From Algibacter_G agarivorans (GTDB lineage Bacteria > Bacteroidota > Bacteroidia > Flavobacteriales > Flavobacteriaceae), in contig NZ_BAABJJ010000029.1 in NCBI RefSeq assembly GCF_039543245.1, positions 136,456 through 200,455 on the forward strand: a stretch of 64,000 bases of DNA. Reading direction: 5' to 3'. The translations under genes and the position numbers were made by a program. Below, one piece after another: positions 53,884-61,165 of the stretch (position 1 is the stretch's first letter; each line of letters starts with the position of its first letter). The notes beneath the pieces were generated by a model. It was not told the DNA's origin. It did no database searches and worked only from the letters and a program-made list of their open reading frames with translations.

Positions 53884-54023
53884 AGCCAGTTTGCAGTAAA
53901 CAGTCGCAGTATTCAGTCTCACCTAAATAAATATTTCGGCATTATCAATAATTAAAGTGATTAGCATTTTCCTCTTTAGCGCACTTTAAGTACTTTAGAC
54001 ACTTTTTAACTTTTAAGATTAAC

Positions 54024-54719
54024 ATGAACAAAATAACCATAGCCATAGACGGGTTTTCATCAACAGGAAAAAGCACTGTCGCCAAACAACTGGCAAAACA
54101 TTTAGGGTATGTATATGTAGATACCGGTGCTATGTATAGAGCTGTTACGTTTTATGCCATGCAAAATGGACTTATTAGTGCTGTGGATTTTAATAAAGAA
54201 GCCTTAATATATCAATTACCAAATATTGAAATTACTTTTAAGTTTAATGAAGCTTTAGGTTTTGCAGAAGTGTATTTGAATGGTGTTAATATTGAAAAAG
54301 AAATTAGAAACCTCGAAGTGTCAAGTTATGTTAGTAAAGTAGCAGCCATATCTGAAGTTCGTCAGAAGTTAGTGGAACAACAGAAAAAAATGGGGCAAGA
54401 TAAAGGCGTTGTAATGGACGGTAGAGATATTGGAACCGTGGTGTTTCCTGACGCTAAGCTTAAATTATTTATGACCGCTTCCGCGGAAACAAGAGCAAAA
54501 AGACGTTATCAAGAATTAATTGAAAGAGGTGATAAAGTGGATTACAAAGACGTTCTTCAAAATGTTCAAGAACGCGATTATATAGATTCTAATAGAAAAG
54601 ACTCGCCATTAGTAAAAGCCAAGGATGCCATTGAAATTGATAATTCCCATATGACTTTAGATGAACAATTCAATAAAATTTTACAATTGGCAAAAATGAC
54701 TATTGAGGATTTGGAGTGA
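54024..54719 (+). CDS. cmk: Cytidylate kinase
   Basis: Phosphorylates CMP and dCMP in nucleotide recycling. The 231-aa cytoplasmic protein has the P-loop AIDGFSSTGKSTVAKQLAKH at about residues 6-25, the nucleotide-binding motif YVDTGAMYRAVT, DGRDIGTVVFPDAKLKLFM, and the arginine-rich lid RAKRRYQEL. The P-loop form with SSTGKST in place of the GPSGSGKST of proteobacteria is seen throughout Bacteroidota. The length is normal. Followed by repeat DNA, with no terminator evident. Confidence 0.96.
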   Translation: MNKITIAIDGFSSTGKSTVAKQLAKHLGYVYVDTGAMYRAVTFYAMQNGLISAVDFNKEALIYQLPNIEITFKFNEALGFAEVYLNGVNIEKEIRNLEVSSYVSKVAAISEVRQKLVEQQKKMGQDKGVVMDGRDIGTVVFPDAKLKLFMTASAETRAKRRYQELIERGDKVDYKDVLQNVQERDYIDSNRKDSPLVKAKDAIEIDNSHMTLDEQFNKILQLAKMTIEDLE

Positions 54720-54724
54720 TTTTA

Positions 54725-54886
54725 CGTCATTGCGAACGCAGTGAACCAAGCTGTTTGTCGTTTCCGTCATTGCGAGGTACGAAGTAATGTGTTTGTCGTT
54801 ATCGTCATTGCGAGGTACGAAGCAATCTGTTAAATTATAGTTCCAATTCATAAGGTTACTTCAATCGTACTTCCCTCGTAATGACG
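54725..54886. repeat. GTCATTGCGAGG-type dispersed repeat cluster, left side
   Basis: Three head-to-tail copies of CGTCATTGCGAGGTACGAAG (starting 54725, 54765 and 54803). The third is a full inverted pair, closing with the reverse complement CTCGTAATGACG at 54875-54886. The right arm runs into the 3' end of the GIY-YIG gene. Such elements occur in many Bacteroidota genomes. Confidence 0.85.
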
Positions 54887-55187
54887 GTTGATCAAAATAA
54901 AACAACCAGCCCTCAGACAGATCATTCCATTCTGGATTCATAGAATTTATTAAATCCTCTTTCCGTTTTCTATTTCCTGCTTTAAGTTGTTTTTCTCTCA
55001 GAATTGCTTCATTAATATCACTAAACTCTTCATAATATACCAATATATCGCAATTGTATTTGCTGGTAAATCCTTTGAACTGTTTGGTTTTATGCTGATA
55101 AACGCGTTTTACTAAATTACTTGTAACGCCAATATAAACAACCGTTTTGTTTTTGTTAGTTAAAAAATAAACGTAGGATTTCTTCAT
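54861..55187 (-). CDS. GIY-YIG-domain nuclease-like protein embedded in repeat DNA
   Basis: A 108-aa single-domain GIY-YIG protein (UPF0213/YhbQ-like). It opens MKKSYVYFLTNKNKTVVYIG and shows VYIGVTSNLVKRVYQH (the Y-I-G and Arg), KYNCDILVYYEEFSDINEA and REKQLKAGNRKRKEDLI, the conserved REKQIKxWxRxKK-like element. The C-terminal nine residues (QPSLRGKYD) are encoded by the arm of a GTCATTGCGAGG repeat (54861-54886), so the gene ends inside the repeat. Repeats of the same family lie on both sides. It could be a mobile-like passenger or a repeat-associated nuclease; that is inference. A -7-like TATATTTG lies just upstream. Confidence 0.82.
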   Translation of the reverse strand: MKKSYVYFLTNKNKTVVYIGVTSNLVKRVYQHKTKQFKGFTSKYNCDILVYYEEFSDINEAILREKQLKAGNRKRKEDLINSMNPEWNDLSEGWLFYFDQPSLRGKYD

Positions 55188-55208
55188 ATTTCAAATATAA
55201 CAATTACT

Positions 55209-55606
55209 CGTCATAGCGAGAGAAACGAAGCAATCTGTTTGTTGTTTCCGTCATTGCGAGGTACGAAGCAATCTGTTTAATTGGAGTTCACCTCATGAGA
55301 TTACTTCAGTCGTGCCTCCCTCGTAATGACGGTTCACTTCATGAGATTACTTCAGTCGTACACGTCATTGCGAGGCACGAAGCAATCTGTATAATTGGAG
55401 TTCCAATTCATGGGATTACTTCAGTCGTGCCTCCTTCGTAATGACGTTTGGATTCATGAGATTACTTCAGTCGTACACGTCATTGCGAGGCACGAAGCAA
55501 TCTGTATAATTGGAGTTCCAATTCATGGGATTACTTCAGTCGTGCCTCCTTCGTAATGACATTTGGATTCATGAGATTGCTTCAGTCATACTTCCTTCGT
55601 AATGAC
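55209..55606. repeat. GTCATTGCGAGG-type repeat cluster, right side, with a 115-bp tandem duplication
   Basis: Starts with single left arms at 55209 and 55249, followed by full inverted units. The unit beginning 55363 (CGTCATTGCGAGGCACGAAG, then AGTCGTGCCTCCTTCGTAATGACG-like arm at about 55423-55446) is repeated almost identically from 55478, a 115-bp period. A further right arm ends near 55606. No open frame is present. Confidence 0.88.
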
Positions 55607-55608
55607 GT

Positions 55609-55642
55609 AAAAAAAAACGAACCTTTAAATAAAGGCTCGTTC
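55609..55642 (-). terminator. Terminator of the BON-LysM gene
   Basis: On the minus strand the stem AACGAGCCTTTAT with TTAAAGGTTCGTT is followed by a T-run (A-run on the plus strand at 55609-55617). It lies 24 bp downstream of the stop codon at 55667. Confidence 0.75.
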
Positions 55643-55666
55643 TGTAATTTTAAAGATTGCGTATTC

Positions 55667-56044
55667 CTATAATTTTGGAATAATCAATTCTTGATCTGGG
55701 TGAATTAAATCGGGATTCTTTAATATATCGGAATTCGCTTTAAAAATATCTTGATATTTAGACGCTTTTCCGTAATACTGAATAGCTATTTTTCCTAAAG
55801 TTTCCCCGCTTTTTACAACGTGCCTGTGATAAACACTATCATCAGCTACTTTAATATCCGCCATAATATCTGAAGGGTTTTCACCACCTACTTCTTTTAT
55901 TTTATCCCAAAGAATGTCTTTTTCATATGGGGTGTTGGCAGTTCCTTTAATTTTTAGAACACCATTTTCTTCTTTTACATCACCGTTTTGGATGTTTAAC
56001 GCTTCACCTAAATTTAAAACGTCTTGGTATTTTGCTTTGATCAT
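55667..56044 (-). CDS. BON-LysM domain protein (Kbp/YgaU-like)
   Basis: A 125-aa protein without a signal peptide. Residues about 1-65 form a BON-like domain (KYQDVLNLGEALNIQNGDV, ENGVLKIKGTANTPYEKDI), and 73-125 a LysM domain (HRHVVKSGETLGKIAIQYYG, KYQDIFKANSDILKNPDLIH, ending LIIPKL). This is the layout of E. coli Kbp (YgaU), a cytoplasmic potassium-binding protein; that activity is known for the family but not shown here. It has its own terminator and diverges from rpsA. Confidence 0.88.
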   Translation of the reverse strand: MIKAKYQDVLNLGEALNIQNGDVKEENGVLKIKGTANTPYEKDILWDKIKEVGGENPSDIMADIKVADDSVYHRHVVKSGETLGKIAIQYYGKASKYQDIFKANSDILKNPDLIHPDQELIIPKL

Positions 56045-56199
56045 GATTTATGAGTTTTTACTGATTATTTGTGAACAACAATATAATAAATTATTCGAAT
56101 GTTTTGTTCAAATATTATTTCTAATTATTTAGACACATCTCTTTGTAAAAGTCACACTATTTTATTTTCTCATTTTTAGGTAATTATATCAATATTATG

Positions 56200-56207
56200 T
56201 ATTTTTG
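56200..56207 (+). promoter_or_regulatory. -7 promoter element of rpsA
   Basis: TATTTTTG matches TAnnTTTG; the -33 region is weak. The predicted start near 56214 gives an unusually long leader of about 155 nt. Confidence 0.55.
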
Positions 56208-56213
56208 CACTCC

Positions 56214-56369
56214 TTTTAGCAAATCGTCGGGAAGATAAAAGGGATGAAACTATAAATATAAATAACACTTCTGTGTGTTAATTGCTTAATTCTTCCGAAA
56301 CACATAGAATACAAACATCATGTAATAAGGTTTCTGAATAAACAGATTTTATTACATATTTTATTTTAA
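56214..56369 (+). promoter_or_regulatory. Long 5' leader of rpsA, possible autoregulatory region
   Basis: About 155 nt between the predicted start of transcription and the ATG. It contains small stems such as ACACTTCTGTGTG near 56267 and TGTAATAAG...CTTATTACA-like complementarity around 56320-56360 near the start codon. S1 is autoregulated through its mRNA leader in E. coli; a similar role here is inference. Confidence 0.35.
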
Positions 56370-58214
56370 ATGGCTGAAAAAGCAAAACAAGCAGATGCTG
56401 AAGTATCAGTAGAAGCGCAAGAAACTCCACAAGTAGAAGCTCCAGTAGTATCTGAAGCACAAGCAAATCCTGAAAAATTCTTAGCTGATTTTAACTGGCA
56501 CAATTACCAAGAAGGTATTGATGAGGTTGATGATCAACAACTTAAAGAATTTGAAAAATTAGTAGCTGAAAATTTCGTTGACACTTTAGATGATGAAGTT
56601 GTTGAAGGTACAGTAGTTCACATTTCTGATAGAGATGCCATTATTGATATCAATGCAAAATCTGAAGGTGTTATTTCTTTAAACGAATTTCGTTACAACC
56701 CAGGTTTAAAAGTTGGGGATAAGGTAGAAGTATTAATTGATGTACGTGAAGATGCAACAGGACAATTAGTATTATCTCATAGAAAAGCACGTGTTATTAA
56801 AGCATGGGATCGTGTGAACAATGCTCATGATACCGGTGAAATCGTTAATGGTTTTGTAAAATGCAGAACTAAAGGTGGTATGATTGTAGATGTTTTTGGA
56901 ATTGAAGCATTCTTACCAGGTTCTCAAATTGATGTTAAGCCAATTAGAGATTACGATCAGTATGTAAATAAAACTATGGAATTCAAAGTTGTGAAAATCA
57001 ACCACGAATTCAAAAACGTAGTGGTGTCTCATAAAGCTTTAATTGAAGCTGATATTGAAGAACAAAAGAAAGAAATTATTGGTCAATTAGAAAAAGGTCA
57101 AGTACTAGAAGGTATTGTTAAGAACATTACGTCTTACGGTGTATTTATTGATCTTGGTGGTGTTGACGGATTAGTTCATATTACAGATTTATCTTGGTCT
57201 AGAATCAACCATCCAAATGAGATTGTTGAGTTAGATCAAAAATTAAATGTGGTAATCCTTGATTTTGATGAAAACAAATCAAGAATCCAATTAGGTCTTA
57301 AACAATTATCTAAACACCCTTGGGAAGCGCTTGCTGAAGAGGTAAAAGTTGGTGACAAAGTAAAAGGTAAAGTAGTTGTAATTGCAGATTACGGTGCGTT
57401 TATTGAAGTAGCTGATGGTGTTGAAGGATTAATTCACGTTTCTGAAATGTCTTGGTCTACACATTTACGTTCTGCTCAAGATTTCGTTTCTGTTGGAGAT
57501 GAAGTAGATGCAGTAATCTTAACTTTAGATAGAGAAGATCGTAAAATGTCTCTTGGTATCAAGCAATTAACGCCAGATCCATGGACAGATATTACTACTA
57601 AATACCCATTAGGGTCTAAGCACACAGGTATTGTACGTAACTTTACAAACTTTGGTGTTTTTGTTGAATTAGAAGAAGGTATTGATGGATTAATTTACAT
57701 CTCAGATTTATCTTGGACTAAGAAAATCAAGCACCCATCTGAGTTTTGTGCTGTAGGTGATAAGTTAGATGTTGTTGTATTAGAGTTAGATGTAGAAGGA
57801 CGTAAATTAAGTTTAGGTCATAAACAAACTACTGATAATCCTTGGGATAAATATGAAACTGAATTTGCTTTAGGTACCGTTCATGCTTCAGAAATCACTG
57901 AAATAGTTGATAAAGGCGCTACGGTTACATTTAACGAAGATATCGTTGCTTTTGTACCTTCTCGTCACTTAGAAAAAGAAGACGGAAGCAAACTTAAGAA
58001 AGGTGAAAGCGCAGACTTTAAAATCATTGAATTTAACAAAGAGTTTAAACGTGTTGTAGCATCTCATACAGCTATCTTTAAAGAAGAAGAGATTAAGAAT
58101 GTAAAAGCGGCTGTTAAGAAAGCGGCAAGTGCAGCAGCAGAAGCTAAACCTACTTTAGGTGATGCTAATGATGCTTTACAAGCTCTTAAAGATAAAATGG
58201 ACGGGAAGAAATAA
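56370..58214 (+). CDS. rpsA: 30S ribosomal protein S1
   Basis: RNA-binding ribosomal protein that helps capture mRNA. The 614-aa protein has an acidic N-terminal extension (about 60 residues, rich in Glu, Ala and Val) and six S1 motifs at roughly 70-140, 155-225, 240-310, 325-395, 410-480 and 495-560. Clear examples are GIVKNITSYGVFIDLGGVDG and GKVVVIADYGAFIEVADGVE, with LSWTKKIKHPSEFCAVGD. The C-terminus is basic and Ala-rich. Because Bacteroidota genes lack Shine-Dalgarno sequences, S1-mediated binding is thought to matter in initiation. It has a long leader and two strong terminators. Confidence 0.97.
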   Translation: MAEKAKQADAEVSVEAQETPQVEAPVVSEAQANPEKFLADFNWHNYQEGIDEVDDQQLKEFEKLVAENFVDTLDDEVVEGTVVHISDRDAIIDINAKSEGVISLNEFRYNPGLKVGDKVEVLIDVREDATGQLVLSHRKARVIKAWDRVNNAHDTGEIVNGFVKCRTKGGMIVDVFGIEAFLPGSQIDVKPIRDYDQYVNKTMEFKVVKINHEFKNVVVSHKALIEADIEEQKKEIIGQLEKGQVLEGIVKNITSYGVFIDLGGVDGLVHITDLSWSRINHPNEIVELDQKLNVVILDFDENKSRIQLGLKQLSKHPWEALAEEVKVGDKVKGKVVVIADYGAFIEVADGVEGLIHVSEMSWSTHLRSAQDFVSVGDEVDAVILTLDREDRKMSLGIKQLTPDPWTDITTKYPLGSKHTGIVRNFTNFGVFVELEEGIDGLIYISDLSWTKKIKHPSEFCAVGDKLDVVVLELDVEGRKLSLGHKQTTDNPWDKYETEFALGTVHASEITEIVDKGATVTFNEDIVAFVPSRHLEKEDGSKLKKGESADFKIIEFNKEFKRVVASHTAIFKEEEIKNVKAAVKKAASAAAEAKPTLGDANDALQALKDKMDGKK

Positions 58215-58234
58215 TTTAAAAATATTATTCTTTT

Positions 58235-58257
58235 CATTTTCGTGAAGACGGAAATCT
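58235..58257 (+). repeat. 23-nt hairpin repeat, copy e
   Basis: Form CATTTTCGTGAAGA followed by CGGAAATCT; the stem TTTTCGT with ACGGAAA keeps pairing by compensatory change relative to the other copies. Between rpsA and its terminator. Confidence 0.65.
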
Positions 58258-58271
58258 GTTTATAATTTAAA

Positions 58272-58300
58272 GCCTTCAAGAAATTGAAGGCTTTTTTTTT
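58272..58300 (+). terminator. Terminator of rpsA
   Basis: GCCTTCAA (58272-58279), loop GAAA, TTGAAGGC (58284-58291), then nine T. Confidence 0.92.
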
Positions 58301-58314
58301 GTTTATTAAATTCT

Positions 58315-58352
58315 AGACCCTTCAGGTTTTTAAAACCTGAAGGGTCTTTTTT
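58315..58352. terminator. Second, perfectly palindromic terminator
   Basis: AGACCCTTCAGGTTTT pairs with AAAACCTGAAGGGTCT around a minimal loop, followed by a T-run to 58352. It can act on both strands. Confidence 0.8.
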
Positions 58353-58407
58353 GTAAATAGTATTCATTAATTCCTCATGTTGCAATTTTTCCCAAAAATA
58401 TAAGTCG

Positions 58408-58470
58408 AACTTGTTCCTCCCTTTTGTTTTAAAAGGAGGACAATTTCGATTAATCGAAATTAGGAGGGTT
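58408..58470. repeat. Palindromic dispersed element, copy 3 of 3
   Basis: The best-paired copy: CCTCCCTTTTGTTTT with AAAAGGAGG, then ATTTCGAT with ATCGAAAT, then TAGGAGGGTT. See copies at 12245 and 22155. Confidence 0.75.
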
Positions 58471-58500
58471 GAGAGTATAGTCATTAAAAGAGTCCAGTTC

Positions 58501-58727
58501 CGCAAAGTCTCCCGACTTTGAGGACATTACGTCATAAATTTAGTTTTCCGCTAAGTCGGGAGACTTTGCGCAGCGGAGAGCGCAACGAAAAAATGAAATA
58601 GCTGCATATTACTATCGCTGCGGTTAGCGCGCAAGGGATAGAAGTGAAAAGCCCACAGCCCGACGCAGGAGGTGCGAGGACTTGCAACGTATAGCCCGAC
58701 CCTTTTGGGATGCGCCCAAATAAAGAT
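58501..58727. repeat. GC-richer structured element with an 18-bp inverted repeat
   Basis: A perfect 18-bp inverted repeat (58501-58518 with 58553-58570; arm CGCAAAGTCTCCCGACTT) is followed by a GC-rich, hairpin-dense stretch with the modules AAGGGATAGAAGTGAAAAGC and CTTGCAACGTATAGCCCGAC, ending at GGATGCGCCC. I recall similar AAGGGAT-AG-x-(A/G)GTG-GAAAGCCC segments as dispersed intergenic elements in Bacteroidota genomes. There is no coding frame. Base composition contrasts with the AT-rich surroundings. Confidence 0.6.
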
Positions 58728-58763
58728 TAACATTAATGGTTTTAACTTCTAATTTTTTGCATT

Positions 58764-58771
58764 ACCTTTGT
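58764..58771 (+). promoter_or_regulatory. -7 promoter element of the pyrR operon
   Basis: TACCTTTG matches TAnnTTTG; the -33 position reads TTT. The transcript should start near 58778, about 18 nt before the ATG, leaving no room for a PyrR attenuator ahead of pyrR. Confidence 0.6.
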
Positions 58772-58795
58772 ACTCCAAATACGTTTGGATAGTAT

Positions 58796-59335
58796 ATGAG
58801 TCAAAAAGTTTTACTTAACGAAAAAGAGGTAAACATCATTCTTCACCGATTGGCTTGTCAACTTATTGAAAAACACAACGACTTTTCTAACACGGTACTC
58901 ATTGGTTTACAGCCACGTGGCGTGTTTTTAGCCGATAGATTAGCTAAAATACTAAGAGAAGACTACAAGGTGAAAAACATTCAATTAGGATATTTAGATA
59001 TTACATTTTATAGAGATGATTTTCGTCGTGGTGATAAAACATTAGAAGCCAATACTACAAAAATCAATTTTATAGTAGAAGACAAAAACATCGTGTTTAT
59101 TGATGATGTACTCTATACAGGACGAAGTATTAGAGCGGCACTAACAGCCATACAATCTTTTGGAAGACCGAATGAAATAGAGTTGTTAACGTTGATTGAC
59201 AGGCGTTTTAGCAGGCATTTACCCATTCAACCAGATTATAGAGGACGCCAAGTGGATGTTATAAATAACGAAAAAGTACAAGTAAATTGGAAAGAACACG
59301 ATAATGAAGATTCGGTTTACTTAATTGAAAAATAG
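58796..59335 (+). CDS. pyrR: PyrR: pyrimidine regulator / uracil phosphoribosyltransferase
   Basis: A 179-aa PRTase-fold protein; in Firmicutes PyrR binds pyr mRNA in a UMP-dependent way and has uracil phosphoribosyltransferase activity. The PRPP-binding motif is VFIDDVLYTGRSIRAAL near residues 101-117. N-terminal VLIGLQPRGVFLADRLAK and GYLDITFYRDDF are also family-specific. It is the first gene of a run pyrR-pyrB-two small genes-rnz, 88 bp before pyrB. No classical attenuator is visible in either leader, so whether this protein regulates RNA here is open. Confidence 0.93.
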   Translation: MSQKVLLNEKEVNIILHRLACQLIEKHNDFSNTVLIGLQPRGVFLADRLAKILREDYKVKNIQLGYLDITFYRDDFRRGDKTLEANTTKINFIVEDKNIVFIDDVLYTGRSIRAALTAIQSFGRPNEIELLTLIDRRFSRHLPIQPDYRGRQVDVINNEKVQVNWKEHDNEDSVYLIEK

Positions 59336-59340
59336 AAGTA

Positions 59341-59392
59341 AAGCTTGAAGCTTGAAGCTTGAAGTATTGTCTGGTCGAGCGCAGTCGAGACC
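59341..59392 (+). repeat. 7-bp microrepeat and dispersed GAGCGCAGTCGA element
   Basis: AAGCTTG repeated three times plus AAG (59341-59364), then GGTCGAGCGCAGTCGAGACC (59373-59392), an imperfect palindrome related to the element at 62154-62212. Both lie between pyrR and pyrB. Confidence 0.65.
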
Positions 59393-59423
59393 TAAATATA
59401 AAACAACTGAATACTAAAAGAAC

Positions 59424-60353
59424 ATGAGCGAATTAAGTGTCAATCACTTATTAGGAATAAAATATCTTAACAAACAAGATATCCAACTTATTTTTGAAAC
59501 TGCCGATCATTTTAAAGAAGTGATTAATCGTCCCATAAAAAAAGTACCTTCGCTTAGAGATATAACCATTGCCAATCTTTTTTTTGAAAATTCAACACGA
59601 ACAAAATTATCTTTTGAGCTTGCAGAAAAGCGTTTGTCTGCAGATGTGCTTAATTTTTCATCATCACAATCTTCAGTTAAAAAAGGCGAAACCTTAATAG
59701 ATACTGTAAACAACATATTATCTATGAAAGTAGATATGGTAGTGATGCGTCATCCAAACCCTGGAGCTGGCGTGTTCTTGTCAAAACATGTAAAAGCAAG
59801 TATCATAAATGCGGGCGACGGTGCCCACGAACACCCTACACAAGCTTTGTTGGATTCCTATTCAATTAGGGAACGACTAGGCGATGTAAAAGGTAAAAAG
59901 GTAGTTATTGTCGGAGATATTCTGCACAGTAGAGTAGCACTTTCAAATATATTTGCACTGCAATTACAAGGCGCAGAGGTAATGGTTTGTGGGCCTAAAA
60001 CTTTAATTCCAAAGTATATTGATAAGCTTGGAGTAAAAGTGGAGACAAACTTACGTAAAGCACTTAATTGGTGCGATGTAGCAAATATGCTTCGTGTGCA
60101 AAATGAACGTATGGATATTAGTTATTTTCCATCTACCAGAGAGTACACGCAACAATTTGGAGTCAATAAAGATTTGCTAGATTCGTTAGATAAAGACATT
60201 ACAATCATGCACCCTGGACCAATAAATAGAGGAGTAGAGATTACCAGTGATGTTGCAGATTCCAAACAATCCATAATACTGGATCAAGTACAAAATGGGG
60301 TTGCGGTAAGAATGGCGGTTATCTATTTATTAGCATCAAAAATAAAACAGTAG
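59424..60353 (+). CDS. pyrB: Aspartate carbamoyltransferase catalytic subunit
   Basis: Catalyses carbamoyl phosphate plus aspartate to carbamoyl aspartate, the first committed step of pyrimidine synthesis. The 309-aa protein has the carbamoyl-phosphate motif FFENSTRTKLSFELAEKRL, the second motif GAHEHPTQALLDSYSI, and the C-terminal HPGPINRGVEI. The length is normal for the catalytic chain; no regulatory chain (pyrI) is adjacent. The next gene starts 3 bp after the stop. Confidence 0.97.
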   Translation: MSELSVNHLLGIKYLNKQDIQLIFETADHFKEVINRPIKKVPSLRDITIANLFFENSTRTKLSFELAEKRLSADVLNFSSSQSSVKKGETLIDTVNNILSMKVDMVVMRHPNPGAGVFLSKHVKASIINAGDGAHEHPTQALLDSYSIRERLGDVKGKKVVIVGDILHSRVALSNIFALQLQGAEVMVCGPKTLIPKYIDKLGVKVETNLRKALNWCDVANMLRVQNERMDISYFPSTREYTQQFGVNKDLLDSLDKDITIMHPGPINRGVEITSDVADSKQSIILDQVQNGVAVRMAVIYLLASKIKQ

Positions 60354-60356
60354 ATT

Positions 60357-60689
60357 ATGATATTAGACCAAAACGGAAACACATCTATAATCACGCAAGA
60401 AAAAGCTACGGTTATAGAATTAGTTAAAAAACTACAAGCTATATATCCAAAATTTAAGAATGATAACATCATTGTTACTTTAACATCGTTAGAAGCACTA
60501 ACTAAAGCTGATATTGTTGAGTTTCTTCAAATATCAAAAACACACAGAGCGGCAAAACATTCTTTTGTGGTTGTTTCAGATAAAATAGACTTGGATCTTG
60601 TTCCAGATGATATTATTGTCGTGCCAACCATTCAAGAGGCTTATGATATTATTGAAATGGAGGATATGGAACGCGATTTAGGGTTTTAA
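60357..60689 (+). CDS. Small STAS-like protein of unknown function
   Basis: A 110-aa cytoplasmic protein. Its pattern of strand-helix alternation, NGNTSIITQEKATVIELVKK, IIVTLTSLEALTKADIVEFL and KHSFVVVSDKIDLDLVPDDI, resembles an alpha-beta fold like STAS domains, but no conserved Ser/Asp signature is clear. Some annotation pipelines may label it ribonuclease Z because of its neighbour; it has no metal motif. It begins 3 bp after pyrB and ends 1 bp before the DUF3291 gene, so it is firmly within the operon. Confidence 0.75.
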   Translation: MILDQNGNTSIITQEKATVIELVKKLQAIYPKFKNDNIIVTLTSLEALTKADIVEFLQISKTHRAAKHSFVVVSDKIDLDLVPDDIIVVPTIQEAYDIIEMEDMERDLGF

Positions 60690-60690
60690 C

Positions 60691-61161
60691 ATGGCTAAGC
60701 TTCACCTTGCACAAGTAAATATAGCAAAACGGTTGGCACCTATGGACGACCCCATTATGCAAGATTTTATAAATAATGTTGATAACATTAATGCTATAGC
60801 AGATTTAAGCGATGGTTTTATTTGGCGCTTGCAAGATGAAGATAAAGATGAAGCAGTACATGTTTTTCAAGATGATACATTAGTAATTAATATGTCTGTT
60901 TGGAAGGATTTAAATGCGCTTTTTAATTACACTTATAATTCTGGACATGTAGAAGTTTTTAAGCGTAAAAAAGAATGGTTTAGTAAAATGAAAATGATGC
61001 ATATGGCTTTTTGGTATGTTCCCGAAGGTTACAAACCCACATTTCAGGATGCTAAAAAACGTTTGGATTATTTAAACGCTTATGGCGATACACCTTTTGC
61101 TTTTTCATTTAAAAGTAAATTTTCGGTAGAAGATTCACAAAACTATAAAGCCATAATATAA
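60691..61161 (+). CDS. DUF3291-type protein
   Basis: A 156-aa cytoplasmic protein matching DUF3291: MAKLHLAQVNIAKRLAPMDD, FINNVDNINAIADLSDGFIW, INMSVWKDLNALFNYTY, HVEVFKRKKEWFSKMKMMHM and AFWYVPEGYKPTFQDAKKRL. The conserved Trp, His and Trp-x-x-Pro residues are visible. The family has a ferredoxin-like (dimeric alpha-beta barrel) appearance and no assigned reaction. It lies 1 bp after the previous gene and 4 bp before rnz. Confidence 0.85.
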   Translation: MAKLHLAQVNIAKRLAPMDDPIMQDFINNVDNINAIADLSDGFIWRLQDEDKDEAVHVFQDDTLVINMSVWKDLNALFNYTYNSGHVEVFKRKKEWFSKMKMMHMAFWYVPEGYKPTFQDAKKRLDYLNAYGDTPFAFSFKSKFSVEDSQNYKAII

Positions 61162-61165
61162 AAAC

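Noticed and set aside
55209..55606. CRISPR array
   Set aside because: The units are inverted palindromes with arms that pair with each other and a 115-bp period; there are no unique spacers of constant length and no cas genes.
58551..58733. 60-codon minus-strand open frame
   Set aside because: It lies in the structured GC-rich element; the open frame is due to base composition.
58772..58795. PyrR attenuator ahead of the pyr operon
   Set aside because: The predicted leader of about 18 nt is too short, and no terminator/antiterminator pair is visible.
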